DNA of 64,000 nt, taken from assembly GCF_011090385.1 (NCBI RefSeq), contig NZ_SEWW01000003.1, positions 1 to 64,000 of the forward strand, given 5' to 3'. Source of the stretch: Aquirufa beregesia (GTDB lineage Bacteria > Bacteroidota > Bacteroidia > Cytophagales > Spirosomataceae). The notes beneath the pieces are model-generated. The model was not told the origin of the DNA. It ran no database searches and saw nothing but the letters and a program-made list of their open reading frames with translations. How positions within the stretch are numbered: position 1 is the stretch's first letter; every line of letters begins with the position of its first letter. Positions 55,084-64,000 of the stretch are shown here, one piece after another. The position numbers and the translations under genes were made by a program.

Positions 55084-56115
55084 ATGAAATACATACCTGC
55101 TTTGGATGGCATTAGGGCCATAGCAATATTATTAGTATTGATTTTTCATTGGTTTCCCACGAACCATTGGATAAATACCATTCCCAATGGTCCAGTGGGT
55201 GTTACATTGTTTTTTGTATTAAGTGGATATTTGATTACTTCCATATTACTGAGTCAAAGAGAAAGCCATTCCTTCGCTAAATCATTTGGCAATTTTGTAG
55301 CTCGTAGAGCTTTACGAATCTTTCCTATTTACTATGCCGTTTTGACCTCATTACTTGTCTTAAAACCATTAGGTCTCCAAATCGTCAGTGATTTTTATAA
55401 TCATCCAGGCTATTATTGGTCGTATTTGTATAATCATTGGTTAGAACAAAGTCAAAATTGGTCAGATATGCTCTCGCCTTATTGGTCACTTTCCGTTGAA
55501 GAGCAATTTTACATCATTTGGCCCATACTGATTTTGGGGATAAGTTCTAAGAAGAGCTTATTGTCGCTTCTTTGGGCCACTACTATACTAGGATTAGTTG
55601 CTAGGTTTGTTTTGATTCATCAATATGCAGGTATTGGAGTATACATGATTACTTGTGTGGATACATTTGCCTGGGGCGGATTATTAGCCTATTATATAAG
55701 AGAGGGAAGAGAAGAACAAGTAAGATCTTTGGCCAAATGGATTATACCCGTGGCGGCCATCGGATTTTTAATAACTACCCTGTTAATGTCTGATATTAAT
55801 CTTGGAAAGCAGTTGTTCTTTCGAACTTTTACATCCATACTTTCAGCAGGTTTGATTTTGGGAGCATTGCAATTGGGTTTCTTGGCTCGGGTTTTATCGA
55901 TACGACCGTTGAGAGAAATAGGAAAGGTTAGTTATGGCCTGTACTTGTACCATATGCTAATTCCTGATTTGTTTTATCAGCTGATGAATCGACTTCACAT
56001 TTCGATCAATGATCCATTCCATATTTACGGGATAGTGGTATTGTTTACCTTCAGTTTTATCTCTTATCAATTATTTGAAAAACCCGTTCAATCACTTAAA
56101 CGATATTTTGTTTAA
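55084..56115 (+). CDS. Acyltransferase 3 family membrane protein
   Basis: A 343-residue protein with about ten membrane spans. The N-terminal YIPALDGIRAIAILLVLIFHWFP holds the catalytic His of the OafA/YrhL family, and RRALRIFPIYYAVL and SVEEQFYIIWP are typical downstream motifs. These enzymes O-acetylate sugars of lipopolysaccharide, exopolysaccharide or peptidoglycan. There is no attached SGNH domain. ATG at 55084 is preferred to the TTG at 55081. It is divergent from the ABC gene. Confidence 0.9.
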   Translation: MKYIPALDGIRAIAILLVLIFHWFPTNHWINTIPNGPVGVTLFFVLSGYLITSILLSQRESHSFAKSFGNFVARRALRIFPIYYAVLTSLLVLKPLGLQIVSDFYNHPGYYWSYLYNHWLEQSQNWSDMLSPYWSLSVEEQFYIIWPILILGISSKKSLLSLLWATTILGLVARFVLIHQYAGIGVYMITCVDTFAWGGLLAYYIREGREEQVRSLAKWIIPVAAIGFLITTLLMSDINLGKQLFFRTFTSILSAGLILGALQLGFLARVLSIRPLREIGKVSYGLYLYHMLIPDLFYQLMNRLHISINDPFHIYGIVVLFTFSFISYQLFEKPVQSLKRYFV

Positions 56116-56174
56116 CGGGGATGAATTATCAGTTTTTTCGAGGGGGAAAAGGGAAAAATGAGGTAGTTTTGCCT

Positions 56175-56207
56175 AACGCTGTCAAGGTTTCAAACCTTGA
56201 CAGCGTT
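56175..56207 (+). repeat. 33-bp perfect palindrome (16-1-16), type 1 copy 2
   Basis: The arms are identical to those at 42827-42859, with C instead of T at the centre. It again lies between two convergent genes. Confidence 0.92.
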
Positions 56208-56214
56208 GGGTGGA

Positions 56215-56790
56215 TTAATGGAATTTTTCTCCATTAGCCAGTTTTTCAAGGATTTGTTCCATTCTCTTTTTTCTGGTTTCTGGTTTTTTTGCCGACTGAA
56301 GTCTGAAGTAGATGGCGAATAAATTCGTTCGATTGAGGGATTGAAAAAAGAATTCTGCAGGTTTGTTCTTTCTCAGTTCAACTAGGAAATCTTCAGGAAT
56401 AATCATTTCACTTTGAGCAGCATAAGCTTGCTCCCACCGACCATCTTTTTTGGCTTCATGTACTGCTTGTAAGCCGGCTGGCATCATTTTGCCTGCTTGA
56501 GTCAATCGCTCAATATGCTGAATATTGATTTTGGACCAGATGCTTTTAGGTTTACGTTGACTGAATTTTTGCAACCAATAATGGTCATCCATTGGGAGTT
56601 TTTGGCTGTCAATCCATCCAAAACAAAGAGCTTCATCTAAAGCTTCCTTGTAAGAAATGGTTTGCTCGGGGGCTTTTAATTTGGATAATTGAAGACATAT
56701 AGTTGGGGAATTGGCATGGTGTTTTTCCAGCCATTCCCGCCAATCTTGTGTGGAATGGAAAGTTAATATCTCCGCTTTGTTACTTGTCAT
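56215..56790 (-). CDS. YdeI/OmpD-associated family protein
   Basis: A 191-residue cytoplasmic protein with the LTFHSTQDWREWLEKHHANSPTICLQLSK start, the YKEALDEALCFGWIDSQ motif (about 47-63), FSQRKPKSIWSKIN and a basic C-terminal helix with RKKRMEQILEKLANG. It matches the bacteriocin-protection/YdeI family, whose molecular function is not settled. Confidence 0.85.
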   Translation of the reverse strand: MTSNKAEILTFHSTQDWREWLEKHHANSPTICLQLSKLKAPEQTISYKEALDEALCFGWIDSQKLPMDDHYWLQKFSQRKPKSIWSKINIQHIERLTQAGKMMPAGLQAVHEAKKDGRWEQAYAAQSEMIIPEDFLVELRKNKPAEFFFQSLNRTNLFAIYFRLQSAKKPETRKKRMEQILEKLANGEKFH

Positions 56791-56854
56791 GCCTAGATTT
56801 TTGACTTAAATATAATTAATTGAGGCAGGAAGGCGTATGTTTGGGCAATAAAAA

Positions 56855-56879
56855 AAAGCCCCCGATTTTCGAGGGCTTT
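56855..56879 (-). terminator. fusA terminator
   Basis: On the minus strand AAAGCCCTCGA pairs with TCGGGGGCTTT (one wobble) around AAA and is followed by a T-run. Confidence 0.87.
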
Positions 56880-56901
56880 CCATTCATATATTGCTTGGAT
56901 A

Positions 56902-58995
56902 TTACAATCCTTTCGCTTTCTTAACGACTTCGTCAGCAATGTTTTGCGGAACAAATTCATAATGAGAGAAAGTTAATGATGCAGTAGCACGTCCAGAAGA
57001 CATAGTACGTAAATCCGTAACATATCCGAATAATTCAGATAAAGGTACATCCGCTTTTAAGATAACTGCACCTTGACGAGAATCCATACCTTTCATGATA
57101 CCACGACGACGGTTTAAGTCACCTGTGATAGGTCCTGTATACTCATCTGGAGTAACTACGTCAACAGCCATGATAGGTTCCATTAATTTAGCCCCCGCAC
57201 TTTTTGCTGCTTCTTTGTAACCCATACGAGCGGCTAATTCAAATGATAATGAATCTGAATCGACATCATGGTAAGAACCGTGGAACAAACGTACTCTCAT
57301 GGAATCCATTGGATAACCCGCTAAAGCACCTGTTTTCATAGCCTCGTCGAAACCTTTTTGAACTGCAGGGATAAATTCACGAGGAATAACACCACCCACG
57401 ATATTGTTCACAAATTCTAAACCTGGTTTGTCGTCTTCTCTTGGTCCGATTTCAAATACGATATCAGCAAATTTACCTCGACCACCTGATTGTTTTTTGT
57501 ATACTTCACGGTGCTCAGTTGTCTTAGTTAATGACTCCTTATATGCCACTTGTGGAGCTCCTTGGTTAACTTCTACTTTGAATTCACGTCGCATGCGATC
57601 GATGATAATCTCTAAGTGAAGTTCACCCATTCCTTTGATGATGGTTTGACCAGTCTCTTCGTTTGATTCTACTTGTAATGTTGGATCTTCTTCGATCAAT
57701 TTAGTGATGGCTTTTGAGAAGTTATCAGCATCAGCTGTTTTCTTAGGCTCAATAGCGTAACCAATTACTGGCTCAGGGAAATCCATTGCCTCTAAAACGA
57801 TTGGGTGTTTTTCGTCAGATAACGTATCTCCCGTTTTGATGTCTTTAAATCCAACTACTGCACCAATATCTCCCGCACCTAAGCGCTCAATCGAATTTTG
57901 CTTGTTAGCGTGCATTTGGAAGATACGAGAGATACGCTCCTTATTTCCTGAACGGTTGTTCAATACGTAAGAACCTGAATCTAATCCACCAGAGTAAGCA
58001 CGAATAAAGCATAAACGACCTACGTAAGGGTCAGTAGCAATTTTAAATGCTAAAGCCGCAAATGGCTCTGATTCAGATGGTTTTCTAAGGGTTTCTAAAC
58101 CGGTATTTGGGTCAGTTCCTTTTACACCTTCTTTGTCCATTGGTGAAGGCAAAATAGCCATTACGTAATCTAACATGGTTTGAACTCCTTTGTTTTTGAA
58201 AGAAGAACCACAAACCATGGGAACAATTTTCATGGAAATAGTGGCAGCACGTAAAGCAGCCAAAATTTCATCTTCTGTGATTGAGTTAGGATCTTCGAAA
58301 TATTTCTCCATCAAAGTCTCATCAAACTCAGCTACTGCTTCTAATAATTTCTCACGGTATTCAGTCGCCTCTTCTAGCATATCATCTGGAATAGGTACCT
58401 CAGTGAATGTCATACCTTTATCAGCCTCGTTCCACTTGATACCACGGAAGTTAACCAAGTCAACTACTCCTTCGAAATGCTCTTCAGCACCGATAGGCAA
58501 TTGCAATGGTACTGCGTAGCTGCCTAACATTTCTTTCACTTGTTTACACACGTTTAAGAAATCAGCACCAGAACGGTCCATTTTATTAACGAAACCAATA
58601 CGAGCAACGTTGTAATTATCAGCTAAACGCCAGTTAGTTTCTGACTGTGGCTCTACACCATCTACCGCAGAAAACAAGAATACTAGGCCATCTAACACAC
58701 GTAGGGAACGGTTTACCTCTACAGTAAAGTCAACGTGACCTGGTGTATCAATGATGTTAACATGGTAATCTTCGTTACGGTATTTCCAGCTTACAGTAGT
58801 TGCAGCAGAAGTGATCGTGATTCCACGCTCCTGCTCTTGCTCCATCCAGTCCATGGTTGCCGCACCATCGTGTACCTCACCAATTTTGTGACTCACACCT
58901 GCGTAATACAGGATACGTTCCGTCGTGGTGGTTTTACCAGCGTCAATGTGCGCAGCAATACCGATGTTTCTAGTGAATTTTAAATCGCGTGCCAT
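56902..58995 (-). CDS. fusA: Elongation factor G
   Basis: EF-G (697 residues) drives ribosomal translocation. The GTPase motifs [15 protein letters not shown] (about 15-29), DTPGHVDFT and NKMDRSGAD are intact, and domains II to V are complete, including [11 protein letters not shown]. It is a single gene, away from rpsL/rpsG. Strong codon bias and a canonical promoter indicate high expression. Confidence 0.98.
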   Translation of the reverse strand: MARDLKFTRNIGIAAHIDAGKTTTTERILYYAGVSHKIGEVHDGAATMDWMEQEQERGITITSAATTVSWKYRNEDYHVNIIDTPGHVDFTVEVNRSLRVLDGLVFLFSAVDGVEPQSETNWRLADNYNVARIGFVNKMDRSGADFLNVCKQVKEMLGSYAVPLQLPIGAEEHFEGVVDLVNFRGIKWNEADKGMTFTEVPIPDDMLEEATEYREKLLEAVAEFDETLMEKYFEDPNSITEDEILAALRAATISMKIVPMVCGSSFKNKGVQTMLDYVMAILPSPMDKEGVKGTDPNTGLETLRKPSESEPFAALAFKIATDPYVGRLCFIRAYSGGLDSGSYVLNNRSGNKERISRIFQMHANKQNSIERLGAGDIGAVVGFKDIKTGDTLSDEKHPIVLEAMDFPEPVIGYAIEPKKTADADNFSKAITKLIEEDPTLQVESNEETGQTIIKGMGELHLEIIIDRMRREFKVEVNQGAPQVAYKESLTKTTEHREVYKKQSGGRGKFADIVFEIGPREDDKPGLEFVNNIVGGVIPREFIPAVQKGFDEAMKTGALAGYPMDSMRVRLFHGSYHDVDSDSLSFELAARMGYKEAAKSAGAKLMEPIMAVDVVTPDEYTGPITGDLNRRRGIMKGMDSRQGAVILKADVPLSELFGYVTDLRTMSSGRATASLTFSHYEFVPQNIADEVVKKAKGL

Positions 58996-59102
58996 TTTTA
59001 AAGGTTAATTATGATATAAGTGTTTTTACTCTTCTCTAAGATTATCAAGAACTTGAACTACATGGTTTTAGGATGTAAACTTTAGGTTCTTATTTAGGGG
59101 TG

Positions 59103-59132
59103 CAAAATTACTGAATCTTAATTAAATACAAA
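59103..59132 (-). promoter_or_regulatory. Promoter of fusA
   Basis: On the minus strand TTTG (59129-59132), an 18-base spacer and TAATTTTG (59103-59110) match the consensus, giving a leader of about 100 bases before fusA. Confidence 0.8.
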
Positions 59133-59143
59133 ACTTTTTTCAA

Positions 59144-59824
59144 ATGTTTAAGCGCATTTTACAATTGCTTTATCCGGAAGTTTGTTTTGCGTGTTCCAAG
59201 ACCTTATTAGAATCCGAGGATTTACTTTGTACCCGGTGTCGATTGGAGCTCCCAAGACCTGGTTTATTCCTTCCAAAGCCCAATTGGCTCAGTCTAAAAT
59301 TCGATGGATGGATGGAATATCAGGATGCACATTGTTTCTTTTTATTTTCTGAAGGAGGGCGCGTTCAGCACCTAATGCATCAAATTAAATACAAAGGAGC
59401 CCAAGATTTAGGCCGATTTCTAGGAATTTGGTGTGGCGCTGAATTAAATAAGTACAATTGGCCCCAACCTTACGAGTTGATTCTTCCTATTCCCATGCAC
59501 CAACAAAGAACGCTTGAAAGAGGATATAATCAAGCGCATTGCATAGCCGAAGGAATATCGTTAAGTACCCATATTCCAATCTTAATGGGTGGGGTAGAGA
59601 GAATCAAGAATAGTCAAACCTTGATTCATCAAAATCGACAAGAACGATTTCATGTTTTGGAAGATGTATTTCAGGTAGCTGATCCATCGATCATTCAAGG
59701 TAAACATGTATTAATTGTTGATGATACCTTGACAACGGGGGCCACGATGCTGGCATTAGGTCAAAAAATAAAAACCGCCGGAGCTAGACAAGTGTCTTTT
59801 TTAGCTCTGGCGGCTTTACAATAA
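59144..59824 (+). CDS. ComF family phosphoribosyltransferase-like protein
   Basis: A 226-residue protein with an N-terminal zinc-finger-like pair (CFACSKTL and CTRC, about 13-32) and a C-terminal phosphoribosyltransferase fold with the PRPP motif VLIVDDTLTTGATM (about 189-202). ComF proteins are linked to DNA uptake and single-strand DNA handling; outside Firmicutes their role is less certain. It is convergent with gldJ. Confidence 0.88.
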   Translation: MFKRILQLLYPEVCFACSKTLLESEDLLCTRCRLELPRPGLFLPKPNWLSLKFDGWMEYQDAHCFFLFSEGGRVQHLMHQIKYKGAQDLGRFLGIWCGAELNKYNWPQPYELILPIPMHQQRTLERGYNQAHCIAEGISLSTHIPILMGGVERIKNSQTLIHQNRQERFHVLEDVFQVADPSIIQGKHVLIVDDTLTTGATMLALGQKIKTAGARQVSFLALAALQ

Positions 59825-59835
59825 AAGGGAAAATG

Positions 59836-61095
59836 TTATTTGTTTGTTCCTGCGGAAATCATAGCGCAACGGAATCCGATGGTAGCCGTTGCTGAATCTT
59901 CATCCAAATAACGACGAGTACCTGGCGCTAACCAATAAGCCACATCTGACCAAGATCCACCTTTGTAAACGCGTACCTTATTATCAATTAATGAGTTATT
60001 GTTTTTGCTGTCGTAGCGACTAGCCTTATCTAATTTTTCATTTCTACGAACAGGGTTCAAATCGTTGAAATCTTGAAATGAAAGTGGACGATATAAATCT
60101 TGTACCCACTCATTTACGTTACCTGCCATTTGGTATAAACCAAAATCATTCGGTGGGTACTTGTAAACTTCTGTCGTGATAATAGCACCGTCATTCGATT
60201 TACCTGCGATACCCGCATAGTCACCACGTCCACGCTTGAAGTTAGCCAACATGGTTCCTCTCGCTTTTCCTTGCGATTGGCGTAAAGAAGGACCATCCCA
60301 AGGATAAATACGTTGGTTGATTTGGTTTTCATCTTCTTGCTGCGTACCAATCATAGCCTTTGCTGCATATTCCCATTCTGCTTCTGTGGGAAGACGATAG
60401 GAAGGCAGCACTCTACCTGATTCAATCGTTAAACGTGCTGTGGTGTTCGTTCTCGTAGTGGCTGCAGTAGCAGCAGTTCCTGAGGTTGCAGCACCTTTTT
60501 TAGGTTTCTTTTCTTTGACTTTATCACTACCAGCTAATTGTTGATTAACAACTGCAGTTCTCCATACACAATAGTCATTTACTTGTTTCCAAGAGATTCC
60601 AACTACTGGATACATACGGAAGCCTGGGAAACGCAAATATTGCTCCACATAGGGGTCATTAAATGCTAAATCGTTTTTCCAAACAGTAGTATCAGGTAAA
60701 GCTGATTCGTAAAAATCTTGAGTGGAGTCTTTTTGGACCGAATATAAATATTCTAAATAATGCACATTGGCAATTTCTGTTTCATCCATGTAAAAAGATT
60801 GTACAGAAACGGTTCTTTCCACGTTGTCATGCATGCCCAATACATCCTCTTCCAAAGAGCCCATGGTGAAACGGCCACCTTCAATAAATACCAAATTTGG
60901 GCCAGTTAATTGGCCACTGAATTTTTTATCTACTTGAAACCCACCCTTTTGGTTGTAGGAAATGCCTGTAGCAGAGGATTTTGAACCGATATTTACACTG
61001 CTAGGTTTTACGCCAGATTTGATTCCACTTGGACATGATGTCAAGAGAAATACACTAGCACAAATCCCCATTACAATTTTCAATTTAGCAATCAT
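59836..61095 (-). CDS. gldJ: Gliding motility lipoprotein GldJ
   Basis: A 419-residue lipoprotein (signal ending VFLLTSC) with a formylglycine-generating-enzyme/SUMF1-like fold. The GLNF-type NLVFIEGGRFTMGS start of the fold (about 68-81), VQSFYMDETEIANVHYLEYLY, ALPDTTVWKNDLAFNDPYVEQYLRFPGFRMYPVVG, the WEYAAKA motif and the final GGSWSD...TIGFRC are visible. The GGFQV segment before the fold and the domain order favour GldJ over its paralogue GldK. GldJ is needed for gliding and the type IX secretion system in Bacteroidota. Confidence 0.88.
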   Translation of the reverse strand: MIAKLKIVMGICASVFLLTSCPSGIKSGVKPSSVNIGSKSSATGISYNQKGGFQVDKKFSGQLTGPNLVFIEGGRFTMGSLEEDVLGMHDNVERTVSVQSFYMDETEIANVHYLEYLYSVQKDSTQDFYESALPDTTVWKNDLAFNDPYVEQYLRFPGFRMYPVVGISWKQVNDYCVWRTAVVNQQLAGSDKVKEKKPKKGAATSGTAATAATTRTNTTARLTIESGRVLPSYRLPTEAEWEYAAKAMIGTQQEDENQINQRIYPWDGPSLRQSQGKARGTMLANFKRGRGDYAGIAGKSNDGAIITTEVYKYPPNDFGLYQMAGNVNEWVQDLYRPLSFQDFNDLNPVRRNEKLDKASRYDSKNNNSLIDNKVRVYKGGSWSDVAYWLAPGTRRYLDEDSATATIGFRCAMISAGTNK

Positions 61096-61158
61096 TGATA
61101 TCTTTTATCGTAAGAATTTGAAAAGCAAAGGTATAAAATTCAATTAATAAGCTCAAAA

Positions 61159-64000
61159 CTAGCCTAAAATATCCACTAAAATAGTATTTAATTCTTCAAT
61201 ACTACTGATTCGGTCTACTTGAAGAATCAATTTGTTTGCTTTTTCTCTCAATTGACACTGTCCTTTTCGAGCATTGACAAAGTTGATTACCTTCAAAACA
61301 ATGGAACTAGCATGTTTTTGATGCGTCTCAGATGAAACGAAATGAAGCTTAAGGATATTGTTTTTTAACAGTATTTTTTCAATTCCTAAAACTTGTGCTT
61401 TCCAACGACATTTCACTAGTTCAATCATGTCGCTCACTTCTTGAGGCAATTTGCCGAAGCGATCCTCAATTTCTTGAATGAATTTATTTAGATCTTCTTC
61501 ATGATCAATTTCATCCAATCGGGTATATAAAGCTAAACGCTCTGATATACTTTGCACATAGGTATCAGGGATTAAAACACGTAAGTCTGTCTCAATTTGG
61601 CAATCCACTTTCAATGTTTCAGCTACTTCATGTAAATCAGCTTCAAACAAGGCTTTAAATTCATTTTCTTTCAATTCCTGCACAGCTTCATCTAGGATTT
61701 TGTGGTACATATCATAGCCTAAATCATTGATAAATCCGCTTTGTTCAGCTCCTAATAAATTTCCTGCTCCACGAATATCTAAATCGCGCATGGCTACTTT
61801 TATCCCATCTCCAAGGTCGGAAAATTCCTCCAATGCACTTAATCTTTTACGCGCATCACTCGTCAAATTAGCCAAGGATGGAGTGACTAAATAACAATAT
61901 GCCTTCTTGTTGGATCTTCCCACACGTCCCCGCATTTGATGTAAATCAGATAAGCCAAAATTATTGGCATTGATGATAAAAATGGTATTCGCATTTGGGA
62001 TATCCAAGCCAGATTCAATGATATTCGTGGCCACTAAAACGTCATAATGCCCCTCAATGAACCCCAGCATGATTTTTTCTAATTTATCACCATCCATTTG
62101 TCCATGTGCCACGGCAATTTTGGCATCAGGGACCAAACGTAAAATTCGATTAGCGATACTTTCAAGTTCTCCAATTCGGTTATAGACTACAAAGACCTGA
62201 CCGTTTCTGGAAAGCTCTTCTCTAATGCCATCCCTTAACAATTCATCGTTCAATACGACCAATTTGGTTTCTACCGGCTGGCGGTTGGGTGGAGGGGTCG
62301 CTATGATGGATAAATCCCGGGCCCCCATGAGCGAAAAGTGCAAGGTTCTAGGAATAGGTGTAGCAGTTAAGGTCAATACATCTACGTTTACGCGCATTTC
62401 TTTCAAGCGGTCTTTGACCTTCACCCCAAATTTTTGTTCCTCATCAATAATCATCAGTCCCAAATTTTTGAAAACAACATCTTTGTTGACCAATCGATGG
62501 GTTCCTATCAAAATGTCGGTCACACCTTTAGCTACGCGATCTAACGTTTCTTTAATTTGTTTGGGCGACTTAAATCGATTGATATATTCTACTTTACATG
62601 GAAATGCGGCTAAGCGGTCATGAAAGGTTCTAAAATGCTGCATTGCCAAAACCGTAGTAGGGACTAGAACAGCTACTTGCTTGGAATCTGCTACGGCTTT
62701 GAAAGCAGCCCTAATAGCTATTTCCGTCTTACCAAAGCCTACATCTCCACAAACCAAACGATCCATGGGGTGGGGTTTTTCCATGTCGGCTTTGACATCT
62801 TGCGTAGCTTTGGCTTGGTCTGGAGTATCTTCATACAAAAAGGAAGATTCTAATTCGGCTTGCAAATAGGTGTCTGGTGAAAATGAAAAACCAGGGGCAG
62901 ATTTACGTTTGGCATATAAGGAAATCAATTCCTTGGCAATGTCTTTTACCTGTTTTTTGACTCTCGACTTTTTATTGTCCCAATCCGGAGAACCTAGTTT
63001 CGACATACTAGGAGGTGCTCCTTCCTTACCTGAATATTTAGAAATTTTGTGTAAAGCATGAATGGAAACTGAAAGCACATCATCATCTCGATAAATCAGA
63101 CGAATGACTTCCTGTTCTCCATTGGAAGTGTCAATCAGGTTTAATCCAGCAAAACGACCAATTCCGTAATCAATATGGGTAACAAAATCGCCCACTTGCA
63201 GGCTTCGCAATTCCTTTAAGGTCAGCGCTTTATTCTTAGAAAATTTATTTTTTTCTTTAAACCGATGGAATCGGTCAAATAGTTGATGGTCTGGGTAAAA
63301 TGCTATTTTCGTTTGCTCATCAATGAAACCTTCGCGCAAAGTAATCTGCAGGTTTTTGAATTGAATCGACGTATTTAATTCATTGAAAATTACTTCCAAT
63401 CGTTCCAATTGACGGGAAGATTCCGAGCAAATGATATTTTGATAGCCTTGAGTTTGATTATCGAGCAAAGCTCCGGCTAATCGTTCGAAATCCTTATGAA
63501 ATGCCCCTGGGTTTTTGGAAGCATAGGTGATGGTATCCGCATTTTTTAAGTGGTTCCTTTTTCCGTATTCGACTTGGGTAAATTGGTTCAGGGATTTCAA
63601 AAAGTCTTTTTTATTTTCCCAGCGTTCGGAAGGATCAGACATGATTTGAATGTCACTCCCTCGACTTTTCAGTTCTTCAAAAGCATCATGTGTTTTTTGG
63701 AAGTAGTTTTGAATAATTTCCAAGAGCATATCTTGGTCTTTTATCCAAAGGATGCTGTTTTCTGGGAAGAAACTCAAAAAACTTTCTCTACTTTCTTGAA
63801 TGAGCTTGGTTTGCACATCTGGGATGAGGTGCATGGCTGAAACGGACTGAATGGAAAGTTGTGTTTCCGGATGGAAGGTTCGAATACTATCTACTTCATT
63901 ACCAAAAAAATCTAGTCGATAGGGGAATTCTGTCGCATAAGAAAATACATCTAAAATTCCTCCCCGAACGGAATATTGACCTGCTTCATAGACAAAATCG
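61159..64000 (-). CDS. mfd: Transcription-repair coupling factor, 5' part outside the window
   Basis: Mfd removes RNA polymerase stalled at DNA damage and recruits UvrA. The frame stays open to the right edge: before the internal Met at 63834 it reads DFVYEAGQYSVRGGILDVFS, a conserved part of the UvrB-like domain, so the gene is truncated by the window, not by a start there. The RNA polymerase-interaction domain with VGDFVTHIDYGIGRF, the helicase motifs GDVGFGKTEIAIRAAF and DEEQKFG, and RGRVGRSNKKAYCYL are visible. gldJ follows 63 bases downstream on the same strand. Confidence 0.96.
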   Translation of the reverse strand, partial: DFVYEAGQYSVRGGILDVFSYATEFPYRLDFFGNEVDSIRTFHPETQLSIQSVSAMHLIPDVQTKLIQESRESFLSFFPENSILWIKDQDMLLEIIQNYFQKTHDAFEELKSRGSDIQIMSDPSERWENKKDFLKSLNQFTQVEYGKRNHLKNADTITYASKNPGAFHKDFERLAGALLDNQTQGYQNIICSESSRQLERLEVIFNELNTSIQFKNLQITLREGFIDEQTKIAFYPDHQLFDRFHRFKEKNKFSKNKALTLKELRSLQVGDFVTHIDYGIGRFAGLNLIDTSNGEQEVIRLIYRDDDVLSVSIHALHKISKYSGKEGAPPSMSKLGSPDWDNKKSRVKKQVKDIAKELISLYAKRKSAPGFSFSPDTYLQAELESSFLYEDTPDQAKATQDVKADMEKPHPMDRLVCGDVGFGKTEIAIRAAFKAVADSKQVAVLVPTTVLAMQHFRTFHDRLAAFPCKVEYINRFKSPKQIKETLDRVAKGVTDILIGTHRLVNKDVVFKNLGLMIIDEEQKFGVKVKDRLKEMRVNVDVLTLTATPIPRTLHFSLMGARDLSIIATPPPNRQPVETKLVVLNDELLRDGIREELSRNGQVFVVYNRIGELESIANRILRLVPDAKIAVAHGQMDGDKLEKIMLGFIEGHYDVLVATNIIESGLDIPNANTIFIINANNFGLSDLHQMRGRVGRSNKKAYCYLVTPSLANLTSDARKRLSALEEFSDLGDGIKVAMRDLDIRGAGNLLGAEQSGFINDLGYDMYHKILDEAVQELKENEFKALFEADLHEVAETLKVDCQIETDLRVLIPDTYVQSISERLALYTRLDEIDHEEDLNKFIQEIEDRFGKLPQEVSDMIELVKCRWKAQVLGIEKILLKNNILKLHFVSSETHQKHASSIVLKVINFVNARKGQCQLREKANKLILQVDRISSIEELNTILVDILG

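Overview
The window is a chromosomal stretch of a Bacteroidota bacterium, most likely of the order Cytophagales. The evidence is a gliding-motility lipoprotein (GldJ), an alternative complex III (act) cluster joined to an aa3-type oxidase, promoters of the TTTG-N18/19-TAnnTTTG type (the -33/-7 consensus of this phylum), lack of obvious Shine-Dalgarno sequences, and a moderately AT-rich composition. Genus cannot be fixed from the sequence alone. Nearly all of the window is core genome. I see no prophage, CRISPR array, transposase gene or defence island.

Layout. 1-1020: the 3' end of a ribosomal RNA operon (23S, 5S, terminator), followed by about 1 kb of non-coding DNA with three copies of a structured repeat. 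1980-3026: a small lipoprotein plus MerC-domain gene pair behind a strong tandem operator of Fur-family (Nur/Zur-like) type. 3085-9178: gatB, a TlpA-like thioredoxin, proC, an unknown gene, and mutL. 9271-15774 (minus strand): the classic translation block read as tRNA-Tyr, tRNA-Gly, tRNA-Thr, tuf, NIPSNAP gene, tRNA-Trp, secE, nusG, a frameshifted small gene, rplK, rplA, rplJ, rplL. Unusually, rpoBC does not follow rplL. 15876-18401: an ECF sigma factor, a probable anti-sigma factor and a predicted outer-membrane protein. 18507: murI.

19317-35789 (minus strand) is a 16-kb respiratory block: actABCDEF (alternative complex III), coxB and coxA, a terminator, then heme A synthesis (ctaA, ctaB), two subunit III genes, subunit IV, a Sco copper chaperone, a DUF420 protein and a small CxxC membrane protein. 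Together they would carry electrons from menaquinol through cytochrome c to oxygen. 36004-45778: tRNA-Cys and housekeeping or poorly characterised genes (metallophosphoesterase, Rossmann proteins, M20 amidohydrolase, HNH nuclease, prfA, histidine kinase, purB, VOC protein).

45797-52353 is a complete tryptophan operon, trpEGDCFBA, preceded by a recognisable promoter, a 13-codon leader peptide with tandem Trp codons and a terminator hairpin, so it is probably controlled by ribosome-mediated attenuation. 52399-64000: rplS with a hairpin at the very start of its mRNA, a Crp-type regulator, an orphan ABC ATPase, an acyltransferase, a YdeI-family protein, fusA, a ComF-family protein, gldJ, and mfd running off the right edge.

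The most interesting signals are small and mostly non-coding: the covarying repeat family next to the rRNA operon, the tandem TTGCAAC-N3-GTTGCAA operator, a set of 33-bp perfect palindromes with 16-1-16 architecture, the trp attenuator, the rplS leader hairpin, and a small gene interrupted at a TTT-TGA sequence that would permit +1 slippage.
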